A stretch of DNA of 64,000 nucleotides from Brevibacillus aydinogluensis (GTDB lineage Bacteria > Bacillota > Bacilli > Brevibacillales > Brevibacillaceae): assembly GCF_031954365.1 (NCBI RefSeq), contig NZ_JAUSVZ010000004.1, one strand, 5' to 3'. The first letter of the stretch is position 1. Each line of letters begins with the position of its first letter. The notes below the pieces were generated by a model. The model did not search any database, was not told the origin of the DNA, and worked only from the letters and a program-made list of their open reading frames with translations. Shown here piece after piece: positions 1 to 8,680 of this stretch. The translations under genes were made by a program, and so were the position numbers.

Positions 1-1275
1 TCCAATTTTACCCACCACACCAGCGGCCACATGTACTTGACATTGAAAGACAGCCAGTCCCGCATGAAAGTGGTCATGTTCGCCAGCTACAACCGCTTTT
101 TGCGCTTTTTGCCCAAAGATGGAACCAAGGTGATTGTCCGTGGTTCCATCTCTGCCTATGAGCGGGACGGCGTCTATCAACTGTACGCCAGGGAGATGCA
201 GCCGGACGGGCTGGGCTCCCTCTATTTGGCGTTTGAACAGTTGAAGGCGAAGCTGGCTGCGGAAGGCTTGTTTGCCCAGGAACGGAAGCGGCCGCTTCCG
301 CGCTTTCCCAAGCGCGTTGGCGTGGTTACATCGCCGACAGGTGCGGCCATCCGCGACATCTGCACCACCATTAGACGGCGCTACCCGCAGGCGGAGATCG
401 TCCTGTCCCCGGCGATCGTCCAGGGGGCGGAAGCTCCGGCGTCGATCGTGGCGGCGATCCACATCATCAATCAGCAGCCTGACATCGACGTGCTGATCGT
501 CGGCAGGGGCGGCGGCTCGATCGAAGAGCTGTGGGCCTTCAACGACGAGCAGGTGGCGCGGGCCATCGCCGCATCCCGGATTCCGGTCATCTCCGCCGTG
601 GGACACGAGACTGACGTGACCATCGCCGATTTTGTCGCAGACGTGAGGGCGGCCACTCCGACAGCGGCTGCCGAACTGGCCGTGCCGCATTACCTGGAGT
701 GGGTGGAACGAGTCAAGCAGCTGGACGCGCGAATGCACAGGGCGCTGCGCGGACAGATGGCTTCCGAACGGAAACGACTGGAAACCCTGATGCAATCCTA
801 CGCCATGCGCCGGCCCAAGCGGCGGGTGGAAGAAGCGCAGCAGCGCCTGGATGACGTGCAGAGCCGCATGCGTCAGGCGATGAAGCAGTTGGTGAGCCGT
901 CGCACGGAGCGGTATGAACTGGTGGCTGCCCAGTTGAAACGGTTCCGGCCGACGGAAGCGGTCGCGGAGCGCAGGCGGGCCGTCAGCGCGCACCGGTCTC
1001 GCCTGGATGAGCTGGTCCGGCAGCGGGTGAATGAGGTGCGAATGGCATTTGCCGCTCGGATCGGTCAACTGGATGCGCTAAGCCCGTTGAAAGTGATGCA
1101 GCGCGGCTTTTCCCTGGTATATGCCAACGGGCGGTTGATCAAGTCAGTCGACCAGTTTGCCCCCGGAGACACTCTCATGGTACGATTAAGTGATGGCAGT
1201 GCTCAGGCACGCGTGGAACAGATTTACCGGGAGGAGAAGCGTAATGGCGCGGAAGAAGACGGATCAAGAGACTGA
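1..1275 (+). CDS. xseA: Exodeoxyribonuclease VII large subunit, 5' partial
   Basis: Large catalytic subunit of exonuclease VII, which degrades single-stranded DNA to oligonucleotides together with XseB. The reading frame is open from base 1: the ten codons before the first ATG at 31 read SNFTHHTSGH, which continues the family's OB-fold segment, so the true start lies upstream of the window. Family hallmarks seen are the N-terminal OB-fold remainder, the central nuclease region with GRGGGSIEELWAFND and SAVGHETDVTIADFVAD, and a long basic coiled-coil C-terminus (roughly codons 240-390). It overlaps xseB by 32 bases, and the xseB ribosome-binding site lies inside it. The order xseA-xseB-ispA-dxs-tlyA is typical of Bacillales. 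Confidence 0.96.
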   Translation, partial: SNFTHHTSGHMYLTLKDSQSRMKVVMFASYNRFLRFLPKDGTKVIVRGSISAYERDGVYQLYAREMQPDGLGSLYLAFEQLKAKLAAEGLFAQERKRPLPRFPKRVGVVTSPTGAAIRDICTTIRRRYPQAEIVLSPAIVQGAEAPASIVAAIHIINQQPDIDVLIVGRGGGSIEELWAFNDEQVARAIAASRIPVISAVGHETDVTIADFVADVRAATPTAAAELAVPHYLEWVERVKQLDARMHRALRGQMASERKRLETLMQSYAMRRPKRRVEEAQQRLDDVQSRMRQAMKQLVSRRTERYELVAAQLKRFRPTEAVAERRRAVSAHRSRLDELVRQRVNEVRMAFAARIGQLDALSPLKVMQRGFSLVYANGRLIKSVDQFAPGDTLMVRLSDGSAQARVEQIYREEKRNGAEEDGSRD

Positions 1276-1501
1276 CATGCAGTTTGAAGAGGCGATGAAG
1301 CGGCTGGAGGAAGTCGTCCACCGTCTGGAAGAGGGGGATATCGCGCTGGAGGAGGCGATCAGCCTCTATCAGGAAGGCGTGAAGCTGTCCCGCATCTGCA
1401 GTCAAAAGCTGGATGCAATCGAAGCGAAAATCACCCAGTTGGTGGAGGAAGACGGCCAATGGAAGCAAAAGCCGTTCCACGTGGAGGGCGAAGCGCAATG
1501 A
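1244..1501 (+). CDS. xseB: Exodeoxyribonuclease VII small subunit
   Basis: Small subunit of exonuclease VII (85 residues, normal family length). It forms helical hairpins that bind along the coiled coil of XseA. The conserved core FEEAMKRLEEVVHRLE, followed by a segment ending in LYQEGVKLSRICSQKLD, is typical of XseB. I chose the ATG at 1244 because it follows GGGAGGAG (1229-1236) at good spacing and starts MARKK; an upstream in-frame ATG at 1190 would add 18 residues foreign to the family. The stop overlaps the ispA start as ATGA, which implies translational coupling. Confidence 0.95.
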   Translation: MARKKTDQETDMQFEEAMKRLEEVVHRLEEGDIALEEAISLYQEGVKLSRICSQKLDAIEAKITQLVEEDGQWKQKPFHVEGEAQ

Positions 1502-2394
1502 CCGACGCTTTCGCTTCCTACCTGACTGAAAAGACGGCATTGATCGAAGAACACCTGCTTCCCGGTCTGGAACGGGACGGCGTGCCGCATACACTGTACG
1601 AATCGATGAAATATTCCTTGATGGCGGGCGGCAAACGGCTGCGTCCGATGCTGGTGCTGGCGGTACTGGAAGCGCTGGACAAGCCGCTGAAGCGGGGGAT
1701 TCCCTACGCCGTCGCGCTGGAAATGATTCATACCTATTCGCTGATTCACGACGACCTGCCGGCGATGGACGACGATGACCTTCGCCGCGGCAAACCGACC
1801 AATCACAAGGTGTTCGGGGAAGCGACCGCGATTCTGGCCGGGGATGCGCTGCTGACGCGTGCGTTTGGCTACATCGCCGAGGCGTACATGGACGATCCGG
1901 AGGTAAAGCCGGAGACGACCGTCCGGCTGATTGCCGAACTGGGAAAGCGGGCCGGTTCCGCCGGGATGGTCGGCGGGCAGATGGCAGACATCGAAGGGGA
2001 AGGCAAACGCCTCAACCTGGAAGAATTGGAGTACATCCACCGGCACAAAACCGGCGACCTGCTGATTGCCGCGCTGCGCGGCGGCGGGTGGTTGGCCGAG
2101 GCGACGCCGGCGCAGATGGACGCGCTGACCCGCTATGGGCTCTGTATCGGACTGGCGTTTCAAATCCAGGATGATATCCTCAACGTGGAAGGGGATGAAG
2201 CCCAACTGGGCAAGGCGGTGGGCAGCGACGCCGACCGGCAGAAGGCCACCTATCCTGCGCTGCTCGGACTGGAGGCGTCCAAAGAGCGGCTCGTCCAGCT
2301 GATCGCGGAGGCAAAAGCCGCGCTTGCCGAAGCGGGCTTGGAACATTCGGCCTTGGCCCCGCTGGCCGATTACGTGATGAACCGGACAAAGTAA
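1498..2394 (+). CDS. ispA: Farnesyl diphosphate synthase (polyprenyl synthetase family)
   Basis: Condenses isopentenyl diphosphate with dimethylallyl and geranyl diphosphate to give farnesyl diphosphate, a precursor of undecaprenyl and quinone side chains. It has 298 residues. Both aspartate-rich Mg-binding motifs are visible: DDLPAMDDDD near residue 85 and QDDILNVEGD near residue 225; GGKRLRP near the N-terminus is the usual substrate-binding segment. The start is the ATG sharing bases with the xseB stop (ATGA). A longer frame from 1459 would add 13 residues within xseB and is unlikely. The next gene, dxs, acts earlier in the same isoprenoid pathway. Confidence 0.95.
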   Translation: MTDAFASYLTEKTALIEEHLLPGLERDGVPHTLYESMKYSLMAGGKRLRPMLVLAVLEALDKPLKRGIPYAVALEMIHTYSLIHDDLPAMDDDDLRRGKPTNHKVFGEATAILAGDALLTRAFGYIAEAYMDDPEVKPETTVRLIAELGKRAGSAGMVGGQMADIEGEGKRLNLEELEYIHRHKTGDLLIAALRGGGWLAEATPAQMDALTRYGLCIGLAFQIQDDILNVEGDEAQLGKAVGSDADRQKATYPALLGLEASKERLVQLIAEAKAALAEAGLEHSALAPLADYVMNRTK

Positions 2395-2543
2395 ACGGGT
2401 CAGGTATTCACGCCCGGTTCTTTTGAACCACTTTTATCGACAAATGCTGGCTATCCGCAGGGAAAGCCGGCTTTTTATTTTTCTCCCCGGAGCGGACAGT
2501 CTGGGTGATTACGGCAGCATGGCGGGCCTCTGGCAGATGAAAG

Positions 2544-2572
2544 TGGTCTTTTCGCCAAGAAACCGTTATAAT
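2544..2572 (+). promoter_or_regulatory. Candidate sigma-A promoter for dxs
   Basis: A perfect TATAAT (2567-2572) stands 92 bases before the dxs start, with a poor -35 TGGTCT at 17-base spacing. The surrounding 270-base gap after ispA holds no other convincing gene. The short inverted repeat GGTTC/GAACC just after ispA is not followed by a T tract, so transcription from ispA may continue into dxs. Confidence 0.4.
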
Positions 2573-2664
2573 GAAGCAAGCTGAACGCAGCGGATGTTTG
2601 CGTTATCATTTATGGATTGCAGCATGCCAATTGACGGAGAACGACTGGAAAGTGAGGAATCAAA

Positions 2665-4551
2665 ATGCTGCTGACGACAGTCAACAATCCTCAGGATTTG
2701 AAAACGTGTTCGCTGCCCCAGCTGTACATGCTGGCCAGTGAAATTCGCCAGTTTCTAGTGGAAACCTTGTCCAAAACGGGCGGACACCTCGCTCCCAACC
2801 TGGGTGTGGTGGAACTGACGCTCGCATTGCACTACGTGTTCAACAGTCCGGAAGACAAATTGATCTGGGACGTAGGTCACCAAGCCTATGTACATAAAAT
2901 CCTCACCGGCCGCCGCGAACTGTTTCCGACACTGCGCCAGTACAAGGGGTTGTGCGGCTTTCCCAAGATGAGCGAAAGCCCGCATGACGTCTGGGAAACG
3001 GGACACAGCAGTACGTCCCTGTCCGCGGCGATGGGCATGGCTACCGCGCGGGATCTGAAAAAGGAAAAGCACCATGTCGTGGCGATCATCGGGGACGGCG
3101 CCCTGACCGGGGGAATGGCGTTTGAAGCGCTGAACCACATCGGTCACGAGAAGAAAAACGTGATCGTGGTCCTGAACGACAACGAGATGTCGATCGCCCC
3201 CAATGTCGGCGCGCTGCACAATTACCTGGGCAAGCTGCGTTCTGCCGAAAACTACCGGAACGCCAAGAAAGAGCTGGAGCACCTGCTGAAATCGATACCC
3301 GCCGTGGGCGGCAGACTGGCCCATCTGGCGGAGCGGTTCAAGGACAGCTTGAAGTATTTGCTGGTCTCCGGCGTGCTATTCGAAGAGCTGGGCTTCACCT
3401 ACATCGGCCCCATCGACGGCCACAACCTGGAACTGCTGCTCGACTCGCTGAAGACAGCCAAGCAGACCAGAGGGCCGGTACTGATTCACGCCATTACCAA
3501 AAAAGGAAAGGGCTACGCCCCCGCCGAAGCCGATTCGGTCAAATGGCACGGCATCGGAACGTATAAGATCGAGTCAGGTCATACGCCGAAGTCGGCTCCG
3601 ACGTACACGTCCGTCTTTGCGGACACGATGATCCAGCTCGCCGAAGCGGATGAACGGATTGTCGCCGTGACTCCGGCCATGCCGGCTGGTTCCGGGCTGC
3701 TCAAGTTTGGTGAGCGATTTCCGGATCGCCTGTTTGACGTAGGCATCGCCGAACAGCACGCCTGTACCTTTGCCGCCGGCCTGGCGACGCAGGGGCTGAA
3801 ACCGGTGTATGCGGTCTACTCCACCTTTTTGCAGCGTGCGTACGACCAGTTGATTCACGATGTGGCGCGCCAAAAGCTGAACGTCATCTTCGCCGTCGAC
3901 CGGGCCGGCCTGGTCGGAGCAGACGGGGAGACACACCAGGGCATGTACGACATCGCGTTCATGCGGACGATCCCCAACATGGTGATCATGGCGCCAAAGG
4001 ACGAGAACGAACTGCGCCACATGATGAAAACGGCGGTGGCCTACGAAGACGGCCCCATCTCGTTCCGCTACCCGCGTCTGGCCATTCGCGGCGTAAAAAT
4101 GGACGAGGAGCTGCAGGTCCTGCCGATCGGCAAAGCGGAAGTGGTGCGTGAGGGGAAAAACGTCGCCATCCTGTCGTTTGGCCACGTCTTCGAACTGGCG
4201 GAGGCAGCGGTGGAGCAGCTTGACAGCGAAGGCATCCAACCGATGCTGGTCAACGCCCGCTTCTGCAAGCCGCTGGATGAGGAGCTGCTGTTCCGCCTGG
4301 CGCGGGAAGGCTACGACATCGTCACCGTCGAAGAGGGAGCGGCGATGGGCGGTTTTGGCAGCGCCGTTCTCGAATGTCTGGCGGCGGCCGGGTTTCATCA
4401 GGTGCGCGTGGAAGTGGTGGCGGTGCCCGACTACTTTGTGGAACACGGCAGCGTGAAGGAACAGCGCGAGGAAGTGGGGCTGACGGCAGACGCCATCGCT
4501 GCCCGCGTGCGCGCCCTGCTGCCCATGACAAGGGGCGTTGTGGAAGCATGA
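2665..4551 (+). CDS. dxs: 1-Deoxy-D-xylulose-5-phosphate synthase
   Basis: Thiamine diphosphate enzyme that makes DXP from pyruvate and glyceraldehyde 3-phosphate, the entry step of the MEP isoprenoid pathway. At 628 residues it is the usual length. The ThDP/Mg motif begins GDGALTGG (near residue 145) and ends VVLNDNEMSI; ETGHSSTSLS with the histidine and the transketolase central domain (VGIAEQHA, DGETHQGMYD) are also present. The start ATG follows a modest GTGAGG site. The stop overlaps the tlyA start (ATGA). Confidence 0.97.
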   Translation: MLLTTVNNPQDLKTCSLPQLYMLASEIRQFLVETLSKTGGHLAPNLGVVELTLALHYVFNSPEDKLIWDVGHQAYVHKILTGRRELFPTLRQYKGLCGFPKMSESPHDVWETGHSSTSLSAAMGMATARDLKKEKHHVVAIIGDGALTGGMAFEALNHIGHEKKNVIVVLNDNEMSIAPNVGALHNYLGKLRSAENYRNAKKELEHLLKSIPAVGGRLAHLAERFKDSLKYLLVSGVLFEELGFTYIGPIDGHNLELLLDSLKTAKQTRGPVLIHAITKKGKGYAPAEADSVKWHGIGTYKIESGHTPKSAPTYTSVFADTMIQLAEADERIVAVTPAMPAGSGLLKFGERFPDRLFDVGIAEQHACTFAAGLATQGLKPVYAVYSTFLQRAYDQLIHDVARQKLNVIFAVDRAGLVGADGETHQGMYDIAFMRTIPNMVIMAPKDENELRHMMKTAVAYEDGPISFRYPRLAIRGVKMDEELQVLPIGKAEVVREGKNVAILSFGHVFELAEAAVEQLDSEGIQPMLVNARFCKPLDEELLFRLAREGYDIVTVEEGAAMGGFGSAVLECLAAAGFHQVRVEVVAVPDYFVEHGSVKEQREEVGLTADAIAARVRALLPMTRGVVEA

Positions 4552-5360
4552 AAAAAGAACGGGTAGACGTGCTCCTCGTCGAACGAGGGTTTTTTGAAAC
4601 AAGGGAAAAGGCCAAGGCCGCCGTGATGGCCGGATTGGTCCTGGTGGGCGGCGAGCGCTGCGACAAGCCGGGGACCAAAATTCCTGAAGACACGCCGATC
4701 ACCGTAAAGGGAGAGGTGCATCCCTACGTCAGCCGTGGCGGGTTGAAGCTGGAAAAAGCGCTGCGCGTGTTCGGGATTGATCTGAACGGCAGAGTGATGA
4801 TGGACATTGGCGCGTCGACGGGCGGCTTTACCGACTGTGCGCTGCAGCACGGCGCGCGCCGTGTGTACGCGATTGACGTCGGGTATGGACAGCTTGCCTG
4901 GAGCCTGCGGCAGGACGAGCGTGTCGTAGTGATGGAGCGAACCAATTTTCGCCACATGGACCCGGATGCATTTGACGATGAGCGGCCGGACGCTGCCTCG
5001 ATCGACGTTTCCTTCATCTCGCTGAAGCTGATCCTGCCCGTTTTGTACCGCTTTCTGGAACCGGGCGGGGATGTGGTTGCCCTCGTGAAGCCGCAGTTTG
5101 AAGCGGGCAAGGAAAACGTCGGCAAAAACGGCATCGTCCGCGATCCGGTTATTCATGAAGCGGTGCTGGTTGATATCGGCCAGTTCGCTGTCAACACCGG
5201 GTTCTCTCTGCATGGATTGGATTACTCTCCCATCACTGGAGGCGAGGGGAACATCGAGTTTCTCCTGCACGCGCGAAAAAGCGAGGGCGGCCTGACTCCG
5301 GACGCCTGGCTGAAGCACACGGCGGAAGTGGTCTCCGCGGCCCATCGCGAATTGAAGTGA
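4548..5360 (+). CDS. tlyA: TlyA family rRNA 2'-O-methyltransferase (YqxC-like)
   Basis: Predicted SAM-dependent ribose methyltransferase acting on rRNA. It has 270 residues: an N-terminal S4 RNA-binding domain (residues about 1-65, with RVDVLLVERGFFETREKA) and an FtsJ/RrmJ-like methyltransferase domain with the SAM motif MDIGASTGGFTDCAL near residue 85. In Bacillales this is yqxC, whose exact RNA target is less certain than for mycobacterial TlyA. The start is the ATG overlapping the dxs stop; an extension upstream into dxs has no family similarity. A clear terminator follows. Confidence 0.92.
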   Translation: MKKERVDVLLVERGFFETREKAKAAVMAGLVLVGGERCDKPGTKIPEDTPITVKGEVHPYVSRGGLKLEKALRVFGIDLNGRVMMDIGASTGGFTDCALQHGARRVYAIDVGYGQLAWSLRQDERVVVMERTNFRHMDPDAFDDERPDAASIDVSFISLKLILPVLYRFLEPGGDVVALVKPQFEAGKENVGKNGIVRDPVIHEAVLVDIGQFAVNTGFSLHGLDYSPITGGEGNIEFLLHARKSEGGLTPDAWLKHTAEVVSAAHRELK

Positions 5361-5370
5361 AATGTGGGAC

Positions 5371-5406
5371 AAAAAGCCTCGATCACGCAGAATCGAGGCT
5401 TTTTTT
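5371..5406 (+). terminator. Rho-independent terminator after tlyA
   Basis: Stem AGCCTCGAT (5375-5383) pairs with ATCGAGGCT (5392-5400) around an 8-base loop, flanked by A and T runs (TTTTTTT from 5400). It ends the xseA-tlyA transcript 11 bases after the tlyA stop. Confidence 0.9.
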
Positions 5407-5469
5407 ATATGCATGAAAAGTTGTATACTTGTATAAGGATTTCCAACCAACGACGTTTGGGAGGGCCGT

Positions 5470-6327
5470 ATGAAATCGATTGGTATCGTAGCAAACAAAG
5501 GGAAGCCGGAAGCCCGAATCGTGGCCAGAGAGTTGATGTACCTGCTGGAAGCGAGAGGGGCCCGCGTCCTGCTTGATGAACATATTGCCTCGGATGTGGG
5601 GCGGTCCGAGCTGGCAGCCTCGCTGGAAAAAATCGGCCGGGAAGCACAACTGCTGTGTGTCTTGGGCGGAGATGGGACGCTGCTTGGGATAGCCCGCCAG
5701 TTGGCCGGCCGCTCCTTGCCGATACTTGGCATCAATCTGGGGACGCTCGGCTTTTTGTCGGAAGCAGATCCGGACGATCTGCCTGTAGCCGTGGACAATC
5801 TGCTCTCCGGCAAGTACGACATCGAGGAGCGGACCATGCTGGAGGCGACGCTGGTGCGAAACGGGACGGCGCTGGCCAGCTACACCGCGATGAACGATAT
5901 CGGCATCGCCAAAGGCTCGTTTTGCCGGATTATCCAATGCGCCGTGTACGTGGATGACGACTATGTGGCGACGTTCAGCGGCGACGGTGTGATCGTCTCC
6001 AGTCCGACCGGCTCGACCGCCTATTCCTTGTCGGCGGGAGGGCCAATCGTGGCACCCAATGTGGATATGCTGCTATTGACACCGGTGGCCCCACATTCGC
6101 TGACCGCCCGTCCGATGGTGCTGTCGGCCAATCAGATCATTCGCATCGAGGTGGATGCCATCCACCAGGAGATGGGACTGTCCATCGACGGCCAGTTTGG
6201 CTATCGGCTGGAAGGCGGCGACCAGATTTTTGTCAAGAAGTCCCCGCATGTCACGCCGCTGATCAAGTGGAAAACAGGCGGCTTTTTTGAAACGATACGC
6301 ACGAAACTACAAGGTGAGTGGGAGTAA
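5470..6327 (+). CDS. nadK: NAD kinase
   Basis: Phosphorylates NAD to NADP using ATP or polyphosphate. It has 285 residues, with the signature GGDGT (near residue 66, VLGGDGTLLGIAR), NLGTLGFLSE, and the NE/D-type and STAYSLSAGGPIV motifs of the family. The start ATG at 5470 follows GGGAGG. The gene begins after the tlyA terminator and is close to argR, so it probably starts a second transcript nadK-argR-recN; I could not find a convincing -35/-10 pair in the 109-base gap. Confidence 0.95.
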   Translation: MKSIGIVANKGKPEARIVARELMYLLEARGARVLLDEHIASDVGRSELAASLEKIGREAQLLCVLGGDGTLLGIARQLAGRSLPILGINLGTLGFLSEADPDDLPVAVDNLLSGKYDIEERTMLEATLVRNGTALASYTAMNDIGIAKGSFCRIIQCAVYVDDDYVATFSGDGVIVSSPTGSTAYSLSAGGPIVAPNVDMLLLTPVAPHSLTARPMVLSANQIIRIEVDAIHQEMGLSIDGQFGYRLEGGDQIFVKKSPHVTPLIKWKTGGFFETIRTKLQGEWE

Positions 6328-6332
6328 TGGCA

Positions 6333-6782
6333 ATGAACAAAGGACAACGACAGATTCGCATCAGGGAAATCATCAGCAATTACGAAGTGGAGACCCAGGA
6401 CGAACTGGTGGACCGTCTGCGGGAAGCAGGGTTCAACGTGACCCAGGCCACCGTATCAAGGGATATCAAAGAGCTGCACCTGGTGAAAGTGCCGCTTCCG
6501 GACGGACGCTACAAGTATTCGATGCCTGTCGAGCAGAAGTTCAACCCGATCCAAAAACTGAAGCGGATGCTGGTGGACTCCTACGTGAGCATCGACTACG
6601 CCGACCACTTCATTGTGCTGAAAACATTGTCAGGCCACGCCAATGCTGTAGCCGAACTGATTGACAACCTGTCCTGGGAGGAGATCATGGGCACCATCAG
6701 CGGCGACAACACCATTCTCATCATCTGCCGCTCAAAGGAGAACTCCCGGGAAGTCACCCAGCGCTTCCTGGACATGTTGTAA
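6333..6782 (+). CDS. argR: Arginine repressor ArgR/AhrC
   Basis: Arginine-dependent repressor of arginine biosynthesis and activator of arginine catabolism, acting as a hexamer. The protein is 149 residues if started at ATG 6333 (MNKGQR), which matches the family N-terminus exactly; in-frame starts at 6318 (GTG) and 6327 (ATG) are alternatives. It has an N-terminal winged helix (QATVSRDIKELHLVKVP) and a C-terminal arginine-binding/oligomerisation domain with GTISGDNTILIICR. It lies five bases after nadK and directly before recN, as in B. subtilis ahrC-recN. Confidence 0.96.
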   Translation: MNKGQRQIRIREIISNYEVETQDELVDRLREAGFNVTQATVSRDIKELHLVKVPLPDGRYKYSMPVEQKFNPIQKLKRMLVDSYVSIDYADHFIVLKTLSGHANAVAELIDNLSWEEIMGTISGDNTILIICRSKENSREVTQRFLDML

Positions 6783-6797
6783 AGGTGGTTGCACACG

Positions 6798-8528
6798 ATG
6801 CTGTTGGAACTGTCCATTCGCAATTTTGCCATCATCAAATCGGTCACGATTTCCTTTCAACGCGGACTGAACATCCTCACGGGGGAGACCGGCGCAGGGA
6901 AGTCAATCATCATCGACGCGCTCGGCCTGCTTCTGGGCGGGCGAGCTTCCGCCGACTTTGTCCGGTACGGAGAGACGCGGGCTGAAGTGGAAGGGTTGTT
7001 TGAACTGCCCGCCGGCCACCCGGCGCTGGCGCTGTGCGAGAGCTTTGGCGTCGCTGTGGAGCAGGACGGCACGTTGGTCGTGCGCCGCGACATCTCCAGC
7101 CAGGGCAAAAGCATCATCCGCATCAACGGCCAGTTGGTCACCCTGGCAATGCTGCGGGAGCTGGGGCCGTGGCTGGTGACCGTGCACGGCCAGCACGACA
7201 CCCACATGCTGATGCAGGCGGACAAGCACATCAACTGGCTGGACGCGTACGGCGAGGCGGAGTTGGGCCCAGCCAAAAAGGAGTACGCTCAGCTTTACGC
7301 CGCCTACAAAAAGACCAGACAGGACCTGGAGCGGATGGCTCGCAACGAGCGGGAACTGGTGCAGCGGATTGACCTGCTTCAATACCAGTTGAACGAGATC
7401 GAGGCGGCCGCCTTGACCCCGGGGGAAGACGAGAAACTGCTCAAACAGCGAAAAAAATGGATGAACATTGAAAAGGTGTACGCCGGCATACAGGACGCCT
7501 ACCGCGCCCTCTACGGAGATCAGCGGGGACTTGATTGGCTCGGCCACGCGATGAGCGAGCTGGAGCGGATCGCGTCGTACGAAGAGCAGCTCGCGCCGAT
7601 TGTGGAATCGGTTCAGAGCGCATACTATCAGATGGAAGACGTGGTGCAGCAGCTTCGCCAGCTCAGCGACCAGCTTGACTTCGAACCGGAGCAGTTGGCG
7701 GAAGTGGAGCGGCGGCTTGACCAGATCCAGAACCTGAAACGCAAGTACGGCAAAAACGTGGACGACATTCTGGAGTACGCCGCTGCGATCCAGGACGAGC
7801 TGGACGAGATGCAGCACTATGAGGATCGCCTGCAGCAGTTGGAGCACCGGCTGAGCGAACTGGCGGCCGATCTGGCCGTGGAAGCGCAGGAACTGTCCGT
7901 GATCCGCCGCGAATGCGCCGAACGGCTGGCGCGGGAGATTGAGCAGCAGTTAAAAGATCTGCACATGGAACGGGCCCGTTTCGCAATCGACGTCAGCCGG
8001 GTGCCGGATGAGGACGGGATTGAGCTGGAAGGTGCCAAATGGCGCGTCGATGCAAACGGCATTGATCAGGTGGAGTTTCTCATCTCCCCCAACCCGGGCG
8101 AGCCGCTTCGTCCGCTGGCCAAGATCGCGTCTGGCGGAGAACTGTCCCGGGTCATGCTGGCGATCAAGACGATCCTGGCCGGCACCGATCAGGTCCAGAC
8201 GCTGATTTTCGACGAAGTGGATACCGGCGTGAGCGGCAGGGCGGCCCAGGCGATTGCGGAGAAACTGGCCCGCGTGGCACAGAAACGGCAGGTTCTTTGC
8301 ATCACCCATCTGCCGCAGGTGGCATCGTTGGCTGACGCGCATTTCCTGATTCGCAAGGAAATGAGTGAGCACGAGACGATGACGGTGGTAGAGCGGCTCT
8401 CCGACGAAGAGCGCGTCAAGGAGTTGGCCCGGATGCTGGGCGGTGCCGAAGTCACGTCCAAAACCGAAGAACATGCCCGCGAAATGATTTTGCTGGGGCA
8501 ACAACGAAAAGCTGTCAACGGCGTTTGA
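6798..8528 (+). CDS. recN: DNA repair protein RecN
   Basis: SMC-like ATPase recruited to double-strand breaks. It has 576 residues. Seen are Walker A GETGAGKS (about residues 29-36), a long coiled coil in the middle (about 150-370), the ABC signature ASGGELSRVMLA (about 445) and Walker B TLIFDEVDTGVSG (about 467). I chose the ATG at 6798 because AAAGGTGG (6781-6788) is nine bases away and the product starts MLLELSIRNFAII as in the family; a TTG at 6789 is less well placed. The stop codon lies inside the terminator hairpin. Confidence 0.96.
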   Translation: MLLELSIRNFAIIKSVTISFQRGLNILTGETGAGKSIIIDALGLLLGGRASADFVRYGETRAEVEGLFELPAGHPALALCESFGVAVEQDGTLVVRRDISSQGKSIIRINGQLVTLAMLRELGPWLVTVHGQHDTHMLMQADKHINWLDAYGEAELGPAKKEYAQLYAAYKKTRQDLERMARNERELVQRIDLLQYQLNEIEAAALTPGEDEKLLKQRKKWMNIEKVYAGIQDAYRALYGDQRGLDWLGHAMSELERIASYEEQLAPIVESVQSAYYQMEDVVQQLRQLSDQLDFEPEQLAEVERRLDQIQNLKRKYGKNVDDILEYAAAIQDELDEMQHYEDRLQQLEHRLSELAADLAVEAQELSVIRRECAERLAREIEQQLKDLHMERARFAIDVSRVPDEDGIELEGAKWRVDANGIDQVEFLISPNPGEPLRPLAKIASGGELSRVMLAIKTILAGTDQVQTLIFDEVDTGVSGRAAQAIAEKLARVAQKRQVLCITHLPQVASLADAHFLIRKEMSEHETMTVVERLSDEERVKELARMLGGAEVTSKTEEHAREMILLGQQRKAVNGV

Positions 8529-8538
8529 CAGCTTTTTT
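8507..8538 (+). terminator. Terminator overlapping the recN stop
   Basis: AAAAGCTGTCAA (8507-8518) pairs with TTGACAGCTTTT (8525-8536) around a six-base loop, followed by more T. The recN TGA stop (8526-8528) is in the descending arm, so the last recN codons form half of the terminator. Confidence 0.9.
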
Positions 8539-8587
8539 TACGGGGCGGATGGCGCATTCCCGCGTGTGTGCGTGGGTGATTTTCCTG

Positions 8588-8617
8588 ACATAATCCGTTG
8601 GGGCGCAGGCAACATTA
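8588..8617 (+). promoter_or_regulatory. Candidate forespore (sigma-F/sigma-G) promoter of spoIVB
   Basis: ACATA (8588-8592), 15 bases, then GGCAACATTA (8608-8617). The second element fits the sigma-F -10 pattern GGNNANANTR and the first differs by one base from GYATA. In B. subtilis spoIVB is expressed in the forespore from sigma-F and sigma-G, which supports the reading. Confidence 0.5.
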
Positions 8618-8680
8618 TAACTACACAAGGTGGAGGTGTATCAGGTAGGTGTAGGTAGGGAACGGTAGGAGTGATTGCTG

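Noticed and set aside
2395..2664. Riboswitch (for example TPP) in the dxs leader
   Set aside because: I could not find the conserved CTGAGA and related core or a terminator/antiterminator pair; only a promoter-like TATAAT is visible.
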